Of a stretch of 64,000 nt of DNA, positions 9,485 through 17,241 are shown one piece after another. The notes beneath the pieces were generated by a model that did not search any database, was not told where the DNA came from, and saw nothing but the letters and a program-made list of their open reading frames with translations. Position numbers and translations under genes: made by a program. Origin of the DNA: Salinicola corii (GTDB taxonomy: Bacteria; Pseudomonadota; Gammaproteobacteria; Pseudomonadales; Halomonadaceae); NCBI RefSeq assembly GCF_008298015.1, contig NZ_VTPX01000008.1, positions 155,406-219,405 on the forward strand. Direction: 5' to 3'. Within the stretch, counting starts at the first letter, position 1; every line of letters begins with the position of its first letter.

Positions 9485-9494
9485 TTGTATACGG
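9485..9494. promoter_or_regulatory. Candidate GntR operator half-palindrome upstream of the GntR gene
   Basis: TTGTATACGG lies 53 bp before the GntR start codon. Eight of ten positions equal the perfect palindrome TTGTATACAA at 11341-11350. The position fits autoregulation. This is a sequence resemblance only. Confidence 0.4.
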
Positions 9495-9530
9495 CCCGTC
9501 GCCAGATGACAGCCGCCCGGGCGCGGATGC

Positions 9531-10898
9531 TCAGCCCGCGATCAGCCGCCTGGCGCTGGCGTTGTGCCTCGCCACCATGGCATCGAGATCGTGGCCGAGC
9601 AGCTGGCCGCTTTCGACACGGCGCACACCGTTGACGATCGACAGCTCGACCTGGGGCGGCTGGCAGAACACCAGCGATGCCAGCGGGTCGTGCAGCGCGC
9701 CACCGGCCAGGGCCAGCGAGTCCAGCCGGAAGCCGATGATATCGGCGGCCTTGCCCACCGCGAGCTGGCCGATATCGTCCCGGCCCAGCACCGCAGCGCC
9801 GCCACGGGTGGCGAACCACAGCATCCGGCGCGCGGTGAATTCGCCCATGTCGCCCTGGAGCCGGCCCAGCAGCATCGCCTGGCGCGCCTCCGCCAGCAGG
9901 TGCGAGCCGTCGTTGGAGGCGCTGCCATCGACGCCGAGGCCGACTCGCATGCCGGCCCGGTGCATCGCCATCACCGGCGCGATGCCGGAACCGAGACGCA
10001 TGTTGGAGCTGGGACAGTGCGACGCGCCGCAGTAGTGGCCGCCGAGGCGCGCGATCTCGTCGGCATGCGGGTGCACCATGTGGGCGAACCAGACATCGCT
10101 GCCGACCCAGCCGACCTGCTCGGCGTACTCCACCGGCGTGCAGCCGAAGCGCTCGCGACAGTAGGCTTCCTCGTCGCGGGTTTCGGCCAGGTGGGTATGC
10201 AGATGCACCCCGTAGTGACGGGCCAGCTCGGCGCTTGCGACCATCAATTCGCGGGAAACCGAGAACGGCGAGCAGGGCGCCACCACGATACGGGTCATCG
10301 CCCGCTCGGCGGCGTCGTGATAGCGCTCGATGGCGCGCTGGGTATCGTCGAGGATTGCCTGTTCGGTTTCGACCACGCTGTCCGGCGGCAGCCCACCCTG
10401 GGACTCGCCCACCGACATCGAGCCCCGCGAGGCATGGAAGCGCAGGCCGAGCTCGGAGACCGCCGCGATCTGGTCGTCGATACGTGCGCCGTTGGGCCAC
10501 AGGTAGGTGTGATCCGCCGCCGTGGTGCAGCCAGAGAGCAGCAGCTCCGCCGCAGCGATCTGGCTGCTGGCGTGGAGCGATTCCGGGTCGAGTCGCGCCC
10601 AGATCGGATAGTGGGTCACCAGCCAGTCGAACAGCTCGGCGTTCTGCCCCGCCGGCAGGTTGCGCGTCAGGGTCTGGTAGAAGTGATGGTGCGTGTTGAC
10701 CAGCCCCGGCAGCAGCACCTGGCCGCTGGCATCGATGACCCTGTCGGCCGGCGCCTCGAGCTCGGCCGCGACCTCCTGCGCCGAGCCGATCGCGACGATG
10801 CGGTCGTCGCTGACGAGAATGCTGGCATCGCGCAGCTCGCGCTCGGCATCGTCGAACGTCGCCACCAGTTCGGCGTTATGGATCAGGGTCGTGGTCAT
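9531..10898 (-). CDS. 8-oxoguanine deaminase (amidohydrolase family)
   Basis: A 455-residue cytosine-deaminase-like amidohydrolase. Metal ligands are visible as NTHHHFYQTL (H70, H72), HLHTHLAETRDEE, FAHMVHP and GVDGSASND. The opening LIHNAELVATFDD and the motif GLPPDSVVETE match the 8-oxoguanine deaminase/hydroxyatrazine hydrolase branch, which is usually annotated as 8-oxoguanine deaminase when found beside ureide genes. The reaction converts 8-oxoguanine to urate plus ammonia, feeding the urate pathway. Its ATG overlaps the stop of the hydroxyisourate hydrolase gene by one base, so the two are cotranslated. Confidence 0.85.
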   Translation of the reverse strand: MTTTLIHNAELVATFDDAERELRDASILVSDDRIVAIGSAQEVAAELEAPADRVIDASGQVLLPGLVNTHHHFYQTLTRNLPAGQNAELFDWLVTHYPIWARLDPESLHASSQIAAAELLLSGCTTAADHTYLWPNGARIDDQIAAVSELGLRFHASRGSMSVGESQGGLPPDSVVETEQAILDDTQRAIERYHDAAERAMTRIVVAPCSPFSVSRELMVASAELARHYGVHLHTHLAETRDEEAYCRERFGCTPVEYAEQVGWVGSDVWFAHMVHPHADEIARLGGHYCGASHCPSSNMRLGSGIAPVMAMHRAGMRVGLGVDGSASNDGSHLLAEARQAMLLGRLQGDMGEFTARRMLWFATRGGAAVLGRDDIGQLAVGKAADIIGFRLDSLALAGGALHDPLASLVFCQPPQVELSIVNGVRRVESGQLLGHDLDAMVARHNASARRLIAG

Positions 10899-11260
10899 CA
10901 GCTACCCCGGTACGTCGAGTAGCTGTACGGCGATAACAACAACGGCACGTGATAATGCTCGTCGGGAGAGTCGACGATGAACTGCAACGGAATCCGGTCG
11001 AGAAAACGTCCAGAGAATTGCTGATCCGCGCCCAAATAGTCACCAGCGTAAAACAGCAACTCGTAGACGCCGGCGGTGAAGTCGTCGCCCTCGAGCAGCG
11101 GTGCATCGCAGCGTCCGTCGGCATTGGTCTTCACATCGGCCAGGCGCAGGCGAGTCCCGCCCTCCAGCCGATGGAGTTCGATGCGCAGATCGCCGGCAGG
11201 GCGACCGCGCGCCGTGTCCAGCACGTGGGTGGTCAGATAGCCTTTGGCTGTATCGCTCAT
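10898..11260 (-). CDS. uraH: 5-hydroxyisourate hydrolase (transthyretin-like)
   Basis: A 120-residue transthyretin-like enzyme. It has the N-terminal LTTHVLDTARGRPA with the catalytic histidine at residue 12, the central RLADVKTNADGRCD, and the diagnostic C-terminal tetrapeptide YRGS. It hydrolyses 5-hydroxyisourate to OHCU in urate breakdown. The length is typical. It starts the uraH-deaminase operon and diverges from uraD across about 108 bp that contain the perfect palindrome TTGTATACAA. Confidence 0.93.
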   Translation of the reverse strand: MSDTAKGYLTTHVLDTARGRPAGDLRIELHRLEGGTRLRLADVKTNADGRCDAPLLEGDDFTAGVYELLFYAGDYLGADQQFSGRFLDRIPLQFIVDSPDEHYHVPLLLSPYSYSTYRGS

Positions 11261-11339
11261 GATGACCTCGGTCGGATGGGGGATCGCCCGAAATCGGTGG
11301 ATTGCCGGGCGTACGAAGCGTTAGCCTCATTCAAGTTGG

Positions 11340-11351
11340 TTTGTATACAAA
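11340..11351. promoter_or_regulatory. Perfect palindrome TTTGTATACAAA, candidate GntR operator
   Basis: A 12-bp perfect palindrome in the divergent uraH-uraD interval, 17 bp before the uraD start codon and adjacent to its GGAGG ribosome-binding site. TTGTATACAA-type sites are characteristic of FCD-type GntR repressors. Related sites occur before allantoinase/racemase and before the GntR gene itself. Confidence 0.6.
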
Positions 11352-11368
11352 GGTCAATCGGAGGCCTC

Positions 11369-11908
11369 ATGACAACGCGACTTCTCACGCCCAGGCCCAG
11401 CCAACTGGCGCGCGACGCATTCATCGATCGCTATGGCGATATCTACGAACACTCGCCATGGATTGCGGCGCAGGCCTGGGAGCTGGGTCTCGACGCAGCA
11501 CAGGACACACCCGCCGGGCTAGCCGAGCGGCTGCGCGAGCAGGTCGACGCGGCCTCGGCCGAGGCCCAGCTGGCGCTGATCCGGGCCCATCCCGACCTGG
11601 CCGGCAAGGCAGCGATCGGCGGCGAGCTGACCGACGACTCCCGCTCGGAACAGGCCGGCGCCGGACTGGACCAGTGCACCCCGGAGGAGTTCGCGCGTTT
11701 CGAGCGGCTCAACCAGGCCTACCGCGATCGGTTCGACTTCCCGTTCGTCATCGCCGTGCGCGGACTCGACCGCTACGCGATTCTGGCAGCTTTCGAGACT
11801 CGCCTGGGCCATATCCGGGAACAGGAGCGCCGGACCGCCATCGAGCAGATCCACCGGATTGCGCGACTGCGGCTGGAACAGCGCGCGACCGAAAGTCGTA
11901 GCCGATAG
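11369..11908 (+). CDS. uraD: OHCU decarboxylase
   Basis: A 179-residue protein of the OHCU decarboxylase family. It converts 2-oxo-4-hydroxy-4-carboxy-5-ureidoimidazoline to (S)-allantoin. The catalytic histidine lies in HPDLAGK (H74), followed by EQAGAGLD and the FPFVIAVRG substrate-binding segment. The start is set by GGAGGCCTC before the ATG; an upstream frame reaching 10949 is antisense to uraH and was dropped. With uraH it completes steps two and three after urate oxidation. Confidence 0.92.
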   Translation: MTTRLLTPRPSQLARDAFIDRYGDIYEHSPWIAAQAWELGLDAAQDTPAGLAERLREQVDAASAEAQLALIRAHPDLAGKAAIGGELTDDSRSEQAGAGLDQCTPEEFARFERLNQAYRDRFDFPFVIAVRGLDRYAILAAFETRLGHIREQERRTAIEQIHRIARLRLEQRATESRSR

Positions 11909-11978
11909 CGCACAGACACCACGGGATCGAGCGGTTATCCTGAGCGCCTGATATGGGCGGACACGAGAGCGGCGACGG

Positions 11979-12908
11979 GTGACGGACGAAGAGCGGCATC
12001 GGGCGAGTGCACAACAGCGGCAAGGGACGACTGATCCGCGGCGGGATCAGGCGGATGACCAGCAGCACAATCGGGCAGCGGAATCCAAACGCAGAGCCGT
12101 CGGCCGGCCCGCGGGCGGCGCCAAGAGCAGCGGCGGGCACAGTCAGTCGCTGGTGCGGGGCCTGAACATCCTCGAGATGCTGGCGGCGACTCCGGACGGG
12201 CTGGCCCTGTCCGACGTCGCCGAGGACGTCGGCCTGGCCCCCTCGACCACCCACCGCCTGCTGCAGGCCCTGTTCCAGCAGGGCTTCATCACCCAGGACG
12301 TCGAGAGCGGACTGTGGAAGATCGACGTCAAGACCTTCCGCATCGGCAACAGTTTTCTCGAAGCGAGGGATTTCGTCGCCACCGCGCGCCCCTTCCTGCG
12401 TCGGCTCACCGCCACCAGTGGCGAAACCGCCAATCTCGGCATCCGCGACGACGGCATGGTGGTCTACCTGGCCCAGAGCGAATCGAAGCAGATGATGCGC
12501 ATGATCACCCGGCTCGGCTCGCGGGCGCCACTGCACGCTTCCGGTGTCGGCAAGGCGCTGCTGGCGTGGATGCCGCCCCAGGAGTTCGAGCAGATCGTCG
12601 CCGGCCGCGTGCTGGAGGGCGAAACGCCCAATACGCTGACCGACGTCGATACGCTACGCGACCAGCTGGTCGAGATCCGTCGACAGGGCTACGCCGTCGA
12701 TCGCGAAGAGCATGCCATCGGCCTCAACTGCGTCGCGGCCACCCTGCATGACGAGAGCGGCCTGCCGCTGGCGGCGATATCGGTCTCCGGCCCGGTGGCC
12801 CGGATCGACGATTCCCGCCTGCCCGAACTCGCCGCCCTGGTCGCGGAGACCGCCCGCGAGATCACCGCCAAGATCGGCGGCAAGCCCCCCACCGAACCGC
12901 CAGCGTAG
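11979..12908 (+). CDS. IclR-family transcriptional regulator
   Basis: A 309-residue regulator with a GTG start. The first 50 residues are charged and low in complexity. The winged helix follows (SLVRGLNILEML, LSDVAEDVGLAPSTTHRLLQAL), and then the IclR effector domain (GETANLGIRDDGMVVYLAQ, LHASGVGKALLAWM, YAVDREEHAIGLNCVAATL). IclR proteins such as AllR control ureide genes through glyoxylate or allantoin, so a role in this cluster is likely. The start is uncertain because no ribosome-binding site is obvious; the domain core only begins near residue 55. Confidence 0.83.
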   Translation: MTDEERHRASAQQRQGTTDPRRDQADDQQHNRAAESKRRAVGRPAGGAKSSGGHSQSLVRGLNILEMLAATPDGLALSDVAEDVGLAPSTTHRLLQALFQQGFITQDVESGLWKIDVKTFRIGNSFLEARDFVATARPFLRRLTATSGETANLGIRDDGMVVYLAQSESKQMMRMITRLGSRAPLHASGVGKALLAWMPPQEFEQIVAGRVLEGETPNTLTDVDTLRDQLVEIRRQGYAVDREEHAIGLNCVAATLHDESGLPLAAISVSGPVARIDDSRLPELAALVAETAREITAKIGGKPPTEPPA

Positions 12909-12950
12909 GCGTTGGGCCCGAAACGCCCCCAGCGCAGGCATGTTTCGTTT

Positions 12951-13124
12951 GGAAACGCTGAATAAATTGTCGAGCAGGATGAAGTGGGCGGCATTCCGTC
13001 GCAAGGCGCACGGAGCGCAGCAACCGGAGCATATTGGGGTATATGTGAGGATTCGACCGGGCTGGTGCTCCAGCACCGCGCAACGAAGCCGATTCGCCTG
13101 CGCAGACATTTGTGCAGTGTTTCC
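12951..13124 (-). repeat. MITE-like intergenic repeat, copy 2 (inverted)
   Basis: A 174-bp element with near-matching ends: GGAAACGCTG at the left and CAGTGTTTCC at the right, 9 of 10 bases complementary. The similarity extends about 20 bp into both ends. It is the inverted relative of 1568-1710, about 30 bp longer in the middle. It lies after the IclR gene and encodes nothing recognisable. Together with the adjacent repeat at 13128-13268 it fills most of the 360-bp gap between convergent genes. Confidence 0.75.
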
Positions 13125-13127
13125 TCA

Positions 13128-13268
13128 GAGGGTGTTTACAAATTCGACGAGCGAAGGCAAGACAAGGCGAAATCGGTCGAAAAAGCGGAGTTTACATGTA
13201 GTAAATGAGCATTTTGAGGTCGATTTCAACGCCGTATTGCCGAGCGCAGGCATTTTGTAGACACCCTC
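13128..13268. repeat. Second MITE-like element with 15-bp terminal inverted repeats
   Basis: A 141-bp element bounded by GAGGGTGTTTACAAA (13128-13142) and TTTGTAGACACCCTC (13254-13268), complementary at 14 of 15 positions. The interior includes GGAGTTTACATGTAGTAAATGAGC and no gene. It begins 3 bases after the preceding repeat and ends exactly at the stop codon region of the SDR gene. It is unrelated in sequence to the first repeat family. Confidence 0.75.
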
Positions 13269-14123
13269 TCAGGTATTCAGGATCACTCCGCCATTGAGAT
13301 GGATAGTCTGTCCGGTCATGTAGGAAGACTCCTTGCTGGCCAGATAGATGTAGGCCGGCCCCATCTCGCTGGGCTGCCCGGCACGCTTCATCGGCACCTG
13401 CCCACCGAAGCCCTCGACCTTGTCGTCGTCGAAACTGGCCGGAATCAGCGGCGTCCACACCGGCCCCGGCGCCACCGCGTTGACGCGGATCTCGCGATCC
13501 ACCAGCGATTGCGCCAGCGAGCGCACGAATCCCTGGATCGCGCCCTTGGTTGCTGAATAATCGATCAGGGTATCGTTGCCCTTGAAGGCGTTGACGGACG
13601 ACGTGGCAATGATAGTATCGCCGGCGCTCAGATGCGGCACCGCCTCGCGCACCAGATAGAAGTGGCTGAAGATATTGGTGGCGAAGGTGCGCTGCAGCTG
13701 TTCGTCGGTGATCTCGGTCACGTCGTCCCAGTCGTGCTGCTCGGCGGCATTGTTGACCAGGATATTGAGGCCGCCCAGCTCCCGCCGTGTGCGCTCGACC
13801 ACGTCGCGACAGAATGCGGAGTCGGCGACGTCGCCCTTGAGCAACAGGCAGCGCCGGCCCTCGGCTTCGATCAGCGCCTGGGTGTCTTCGGCGTCGCGGT
13901 CCTCGTCGAGGTAGACCACGGCGCAATCGGCGCCCTCGCGGGCGTAGTGGACCGCGACGGCGCGACCGATGCCACTGTCACCGCCAGTGATGATCGCCAC
14001 CTTGCCCTCGAGCTTGTCAGTACCGCGATAGTCGTCGCGAATGAACTCCGGCTCGGGGCGCATGTCGTGCTCGTCACCCGGCTGATGGGTCTGATGCTGT
14101 GGTGGAAAATGCGATTCTGACAT
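13269..14123 (-). CDS. YghA-type SDR family oxidoreductase
   Basis: A 284-residue short-chain dehydrogenase with the long N-terminal extension (MRPEPEFIRDDYRGTDKLEGKVAIITGG) of the YghA/glucose-ribitol dehydrogenase group. The cofactor motif is TGGDSGIG, the structural motif NNAAEQ, and the active-site stretch YSATKGAIQGF supplies Tyr and Lys. The product is a cytosolic NAD(P)-dependent aldehyde/ketone reductase often linked to stress. AGGAGGGAG precedes the chosen ATG; an earlier ATG 20 codons upstream has none. The gene faces the IclR gene tail to tail across two repeats. Confidence 0.87.
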   Translation of the reverse strand: MSESHFPPQHQTHQPGDEHDMRPEPEFIRDDYRGTDKLEGKVAIITGGDSGIGRAVAVHYAREGADCAVVYLDEDRDAEDTQALIEAEGRRCLLLKGDVADSAFCRDVVERTRRELGGLNILVNNAAEQHDWDDVTEITDEQLQRTFATNIFSHFYLVREAVPHLSAGDTIIATSSVNAFKGNDTLIDYSATKGAIQGFVRSLAQSLVDREIRVNAVAPGPVWTPLIPASFDDDKVEGFGGQVPMKRAGQPSEMGPAYIYLASKESSYMTGQTIHLNGGVILNT

Positions 14124-14419
14124 TCCGGCTCCCTCCTGAACGAATCGAATGAAATGCGCCCGACCGTCGCGGCATCCTCCCATGAATCACCGCGACGCCT
14201 CCCCAGCATAGAGAGCTTGGCAGGATTCTTCCAAACCTCGGTGTCAATCATTAACCCAGGTTAATATCAAGCCCGCCGCCATCGTCACCCCCCGCCTTGC
14301 CGCCCCTCGCGGCGGAACCGGGGGCATCGCGCCTTTCCGAACGTGAAGCGAACCGCCAGCGGCGCTACACTATCGCCGCCGCATGCGCTGTCACACTTGC
14401 CCGCCAAAGAGGTTTCCCG
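14124..14419. promoter_or_regulatory. Divergent promoter interval with 16-bp palindrome ATTAACCCAGGTTAAT
   Basis: The 296 bases between the SDR and pyrB start codons contain a palindrome at 14250-14265 with arms ATTAACC and GGTTAAT around CA. Both flanking genes read away from it, so it could be a shared operator. No gene is visible here. The regulator is unknown. Confidence 0.4.
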
Positions 14420-15463
14420 ATGCCTTCGCACCTGCTCTCCGTCGATTCGCTCTCCCGCGATGCCGTCGACCACCTGATCCGCATCGCCGAACGCATGGAG
14501 CCGATCGCCCAGCGGCGCAAGGTGACCCGCGTGCTCGAAGGCGCAGTGCTCGGCAACCTGTTCTTCGAGGCCAGCACCCGAACCCGGATCAGCTTCAACG
14601 CCGCCTTCTGCCGCCTCGGCGGCAGTGTCTGCGACACCACCGGCTTCACCTTCTCGTCGATGGCCAAGGGCGAATCGCTCTACGACACCAGCCGGGTGAT
14701 GGGCGGCTACGTCGACGCCATCGTCATGCGCCACCCGGAGCAGGGCTCGGTGGCGGAATTCGCCGAGGCGACCCAGGTGCCGGTGATCAACGGCGGTGAC
14801 GGCCCGGGCGAGCACCCGAGCCAGGCGCTGCTGGACGTCTACACCATCACCAAGGAGTTCGCGCGGCTGGGCAAGCCGCTGGCGGGGGCGCATCTGCTGC
14901 TGACCGGGGATCTCAAGTACGGCCGCACGGTGCACTCGCTGATCAAGCTGCTGTCGCTCTACGACCCGCTGCGCATCACCCTGGTGTCGCCGCCGGGGCT
15001 GGAGATGCCCCAACATCTGGTCGATCTGGTGGCTTCTCGCGGCCACCGCATCGAGACGCGGCCCAACCTGGCCGAGTCGTTCGACGACGTCGACGTGATC
15101 TACGCCACCCGCATCCAGCGCGAGCGCTTCACCGCGGAGATGTCGGAAAGCTTCGCCGAGCTGACCTCGGATTTCGTCGTCGATCGCGGCTTCCTCGATC
15201 GCCGCTGCTCGCCGACCACCATCGTCATGCATCCGCTGCCGCGGGACAGCCGCCCCGGCGCCAACGACCTCAGCACCGACCTCAACGGCGATCCGCGCCT
15301 GGCGATCTTTCGCCAGACCGACAACGGCATTCCGATGCGCATGGCAATCTTTGCCCACCTGTTGCAGGTAGAGGATCAGGTGGAGAGGGATCTGCGCGAC
15401 GTGGGCTGGTTCGTGCCGAACACCTACGGCATCGGCGAGGAGAGTCTGAAAGCGGGCTCTTGA
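14420..15463 (+). CDS. pyrB: Aspartate carbamoyltransferase catalytic subunit
   Basis: A 347-residue ATCase, about 35 residues longer than the E. coli catalytic chain. Carbamoyl-phosphate residues lie in ASTRTRISF (S52-R56) and the 80s loop SSMAKGES (K83). IVMRHPEQGS, GDGPGEHPSQ, DLKYGRTVHS, ATRIQRER and HPLPRDSRP (271-279) match the aspartate-binding sites. It makes carbamoyl-aspartate in pyrimidine synthesis. No pyrI or pyrC lies beside it, so this may be a regulatory-subunit-independent form. The start is at MPSHLL, preceded by AAAGAGG. Confidence 0.9.
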   Translation: MPSHLLSVDSLSRDAVDHLIRIAERMEPIAQRRKVTRVLEGAVLGNLFFEASTRTRISFNAAFCRLGGSVCDTTGFTFSSMAKGESLYDTSRVMGGYVDAIVMRHPEQGSVAEFAEATQVPVINGGDGPGEHPSQALLDVYTITKEFARLGKPLAGAHLLLTGDLKYGRTVHSLIKLLSLYDPLRITLVSPPGLEMPQHLVDLVASRGHRIETRPNLAESFDDVDVIYATRIQRERFTAEMSESFAELTSDFVVDRGFLDRRCSPTTIVMHPLPRDSRPGANDLSTDLNGDPRLAIFRQTDNGIPMRMAIFAHLLQVEDQVERDLRDVGWFVPNTYGIGEESLKAGS

Positions 15464-15919
15464 ATCATCATCAACCTCCCGGAACTCGATCATCCGTCGG
15501 TTTGACGGCGTTGCGACACGATCTCGCTCCTGCCGATCACGCCGCGGCAGCCGATGCCCTTCGTCGGCTGCCTGACTCAAGGCCAGTTGTCGATTATTCC
15601 ACTACTCCACTGATATTTTTTGATTCCCCCCCTCGCTGTCGGAGGGGGTAGGCCGGTTCCAAAGTCAGTTGCAAAAACGTGAAAAAACGGGCATTAAAAG
15701 GCGAAAAATCGTGTTTTAACCCTGTCCCCGGGCGTAATAGAGCCCAGCAAAAAGAGGCTGCGCGTCCTGCCGAAACCCGTGTCTTCCGGCCAAGAATAGT
15801 GTTATTAAATAGTTGACATCCACCACGAAACTGGTGACACACTGAGCGGGTCGCGTCACTCTTCGACATGACAGAATCAACAACTACAAGCGCAGCGCGC
15901 AACCCAAGACGGACACCCT
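15464..15919. other. Gene-free interval upstream of the polyamine operon
   Basis: 456 bases with no credible gene. It includes an AT-richer part (15660-15820) and a TTGACA box at 15813-15818 that could be the -35 of the downstream operon, though no good -10 follows at 17 bp. A GC hairpin with arms CCCCCTC (15628-15634) and GAGGGGG (15642-15648) is present without a following T-run. Confidence 0.4.
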
Positions 15920-17212
15920 ATGACAGTTTATTCGTCGTCGGCGACAACCTCTTCCTGGTATCGGGACTCCATCGCCGTCGAGCTCGAGCCAGCGCTCCCG
16001 CTGGAGGGCGATCATCGCGCCGATGTCTGCGTGATCGGCGCAGGCGTCACCGGCTGTTCCACTGCGCTGCACCTGGCCCAGCGGGGATATCGGGTCATCC
16101 TGCTCGAAGCACTGGACGTGGGCCATGGGGCCTCCGGCCGCAGCGGTGGGCAGATACTGCCAGGCCTGGGCACCGATATAGGCACCGTCGAAAAGGCCCT
16201 GGGTCTGTCGGCCGCCCGCGATATCTGGGAAATGAGCCGTGAAGCCGTAAGACTGACCGCCCACCTCGTCGAGCATCACCGGATCCCCTGCGACCTGTCC
16301 TGGGGCTACCTTCACGCGGCGGTCAAACCTCGCCATGTCGTCGAGCTCAGGGAGTCGCAGGAGCGAATGGCCCGCGACTTCGACTATCACGGGCTCGAGT
16401 GGCGGGAAGGCGACGCACTGCGCGAACACGTCGTCACCGATGCCTACCCGGCGGCGCTCTGGGAGCGCGAAGCGGGCCACCTGCATCCGCTCAACTACAC
16501 GCTCGGTCTGGCCCGGGCCGCTCAACGTGCCGGAGCGACCCTTCATCAGTTCAGCCCCGTGGTCGATATCCAGCACGGCCAGCAGGCCAACGTCGTCACC
16601 GAACGCGGCCGCGTCACTGCCGATCACGTCGTGATCGCCACCAACGCCTACGGGGACAGGCTGGTGCCCGAAATGAGCGGGCGCATCATGAAAGCGGCCA
16701 ACTACATGATCGCCACCGCGCCCATGACCGAGCAGCAGGCCGCTCAGGTGCTCCCGAGAAACGACGCCTTGTCGGATGCCAACTTCGTACTCGACTACTA
16801 TCGCCTGTCGAGAGACCGGCGCCTGATCTACGGCGGGGAGGTGAGTTACGACGGCCGCCCGCCGCAAGGTCTGGAGGCGCGCACCGACGCCAAGATACGG
16901 CGCCTGTTCCCGGTGTTGAAGGAGATCGATATCGAATATCGCTGGGGGGGAGACGTGGCCATCACGATGAATCGCGCGCCGGACTTCGGCCGGCTGGCGC
17001 CCAATGTCTTTTATGCCCAGGGCTACTCCGGCCACGGGATGGCGTTGGCGGGGCTGGCCGGCAAGCTGCTGGCCGAGACCATTGCCGGGCAAAGCGAGCG
17101 CTTCGACCTCTTTTCCGCCATGCCCCACCGGACATTTCCCGGGGGGCGGTGGCTACGGACTCCCCTGCTGGTACTGGCGACCCATTTCTACAAGCTCCGC
17201 GACCGGCTGTGA
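15920..17212 (+). CDS. PuuB-like FAD-dependent gamma-glutamylputrescine oxidase (copy 1)
   Basis: A 430-residue DAO-family oxidase. The FAD motif is CVIGAGVTGCSTALHLA, followed by GHGASGRSGGQ, the group signature of PuuB-like enzymes. NAYGDRLVPEM, LDYYRLSRDRRLIYGG and YAQGYSGHGMAL follow PuuB closely. Such enzymes oxidise gamma-glutamylputrescine or the free amine, giving the aldehyde, ammonia and H2O2. It heads an operon with a polyamine ABC transporter. It differs from the second copy at 23881 (for example, NGGQIVNSYSRD there against SGGQILPGLGTD here), so it may act on a different polyamine. Confidence 0.85.
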   Translation: MTVYSSSATTSSWYRDSIAVELEPALPLEGDHRADVCVIGAGVTGCSTALHLAQRGYRVILLEALDVGHGASGRSGGQILPGLGTDIGTVEKALGLSAARDIWEMSREAVRLTAHLVEHHRIPCDLSWGYLHAAVKPRHVVELRESQERMARDFDYHGLEWREGDALREHVVTDAYPAALWEREAGHLHPLNYTLGLARAAQRAGATLHQFSPVVDIQHGQQANVVTERGRVTADHVVIATNAYGDRLVPEMSGRIMKAANYMIATAPMTEQQAAQVLPRNDALSDANFVLDYYRLSRDRRLIYGGEVSYDGRPPQGLEARTDAKIRRLFPVLKEIDIEYRWGGDVAITMNRAPDFGRLAPNVFYAQGYSGHGMALAGLAGKLLAETIAGQSERFDLFSAMPHRTFPGGRWLRTPLLVLATHFYKLRDRL

Positions 17213-17241
17213 CGAGCGTCGAGAATGACGAGGACTGCCCA

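Noticed and set aside
15628..15648. GC-rich hairpin after pyrB considered as a terminator
   Set aside because: The stem is only 7 bp, lies about 165 bp after the stop, and has no T-run on the plus strand.
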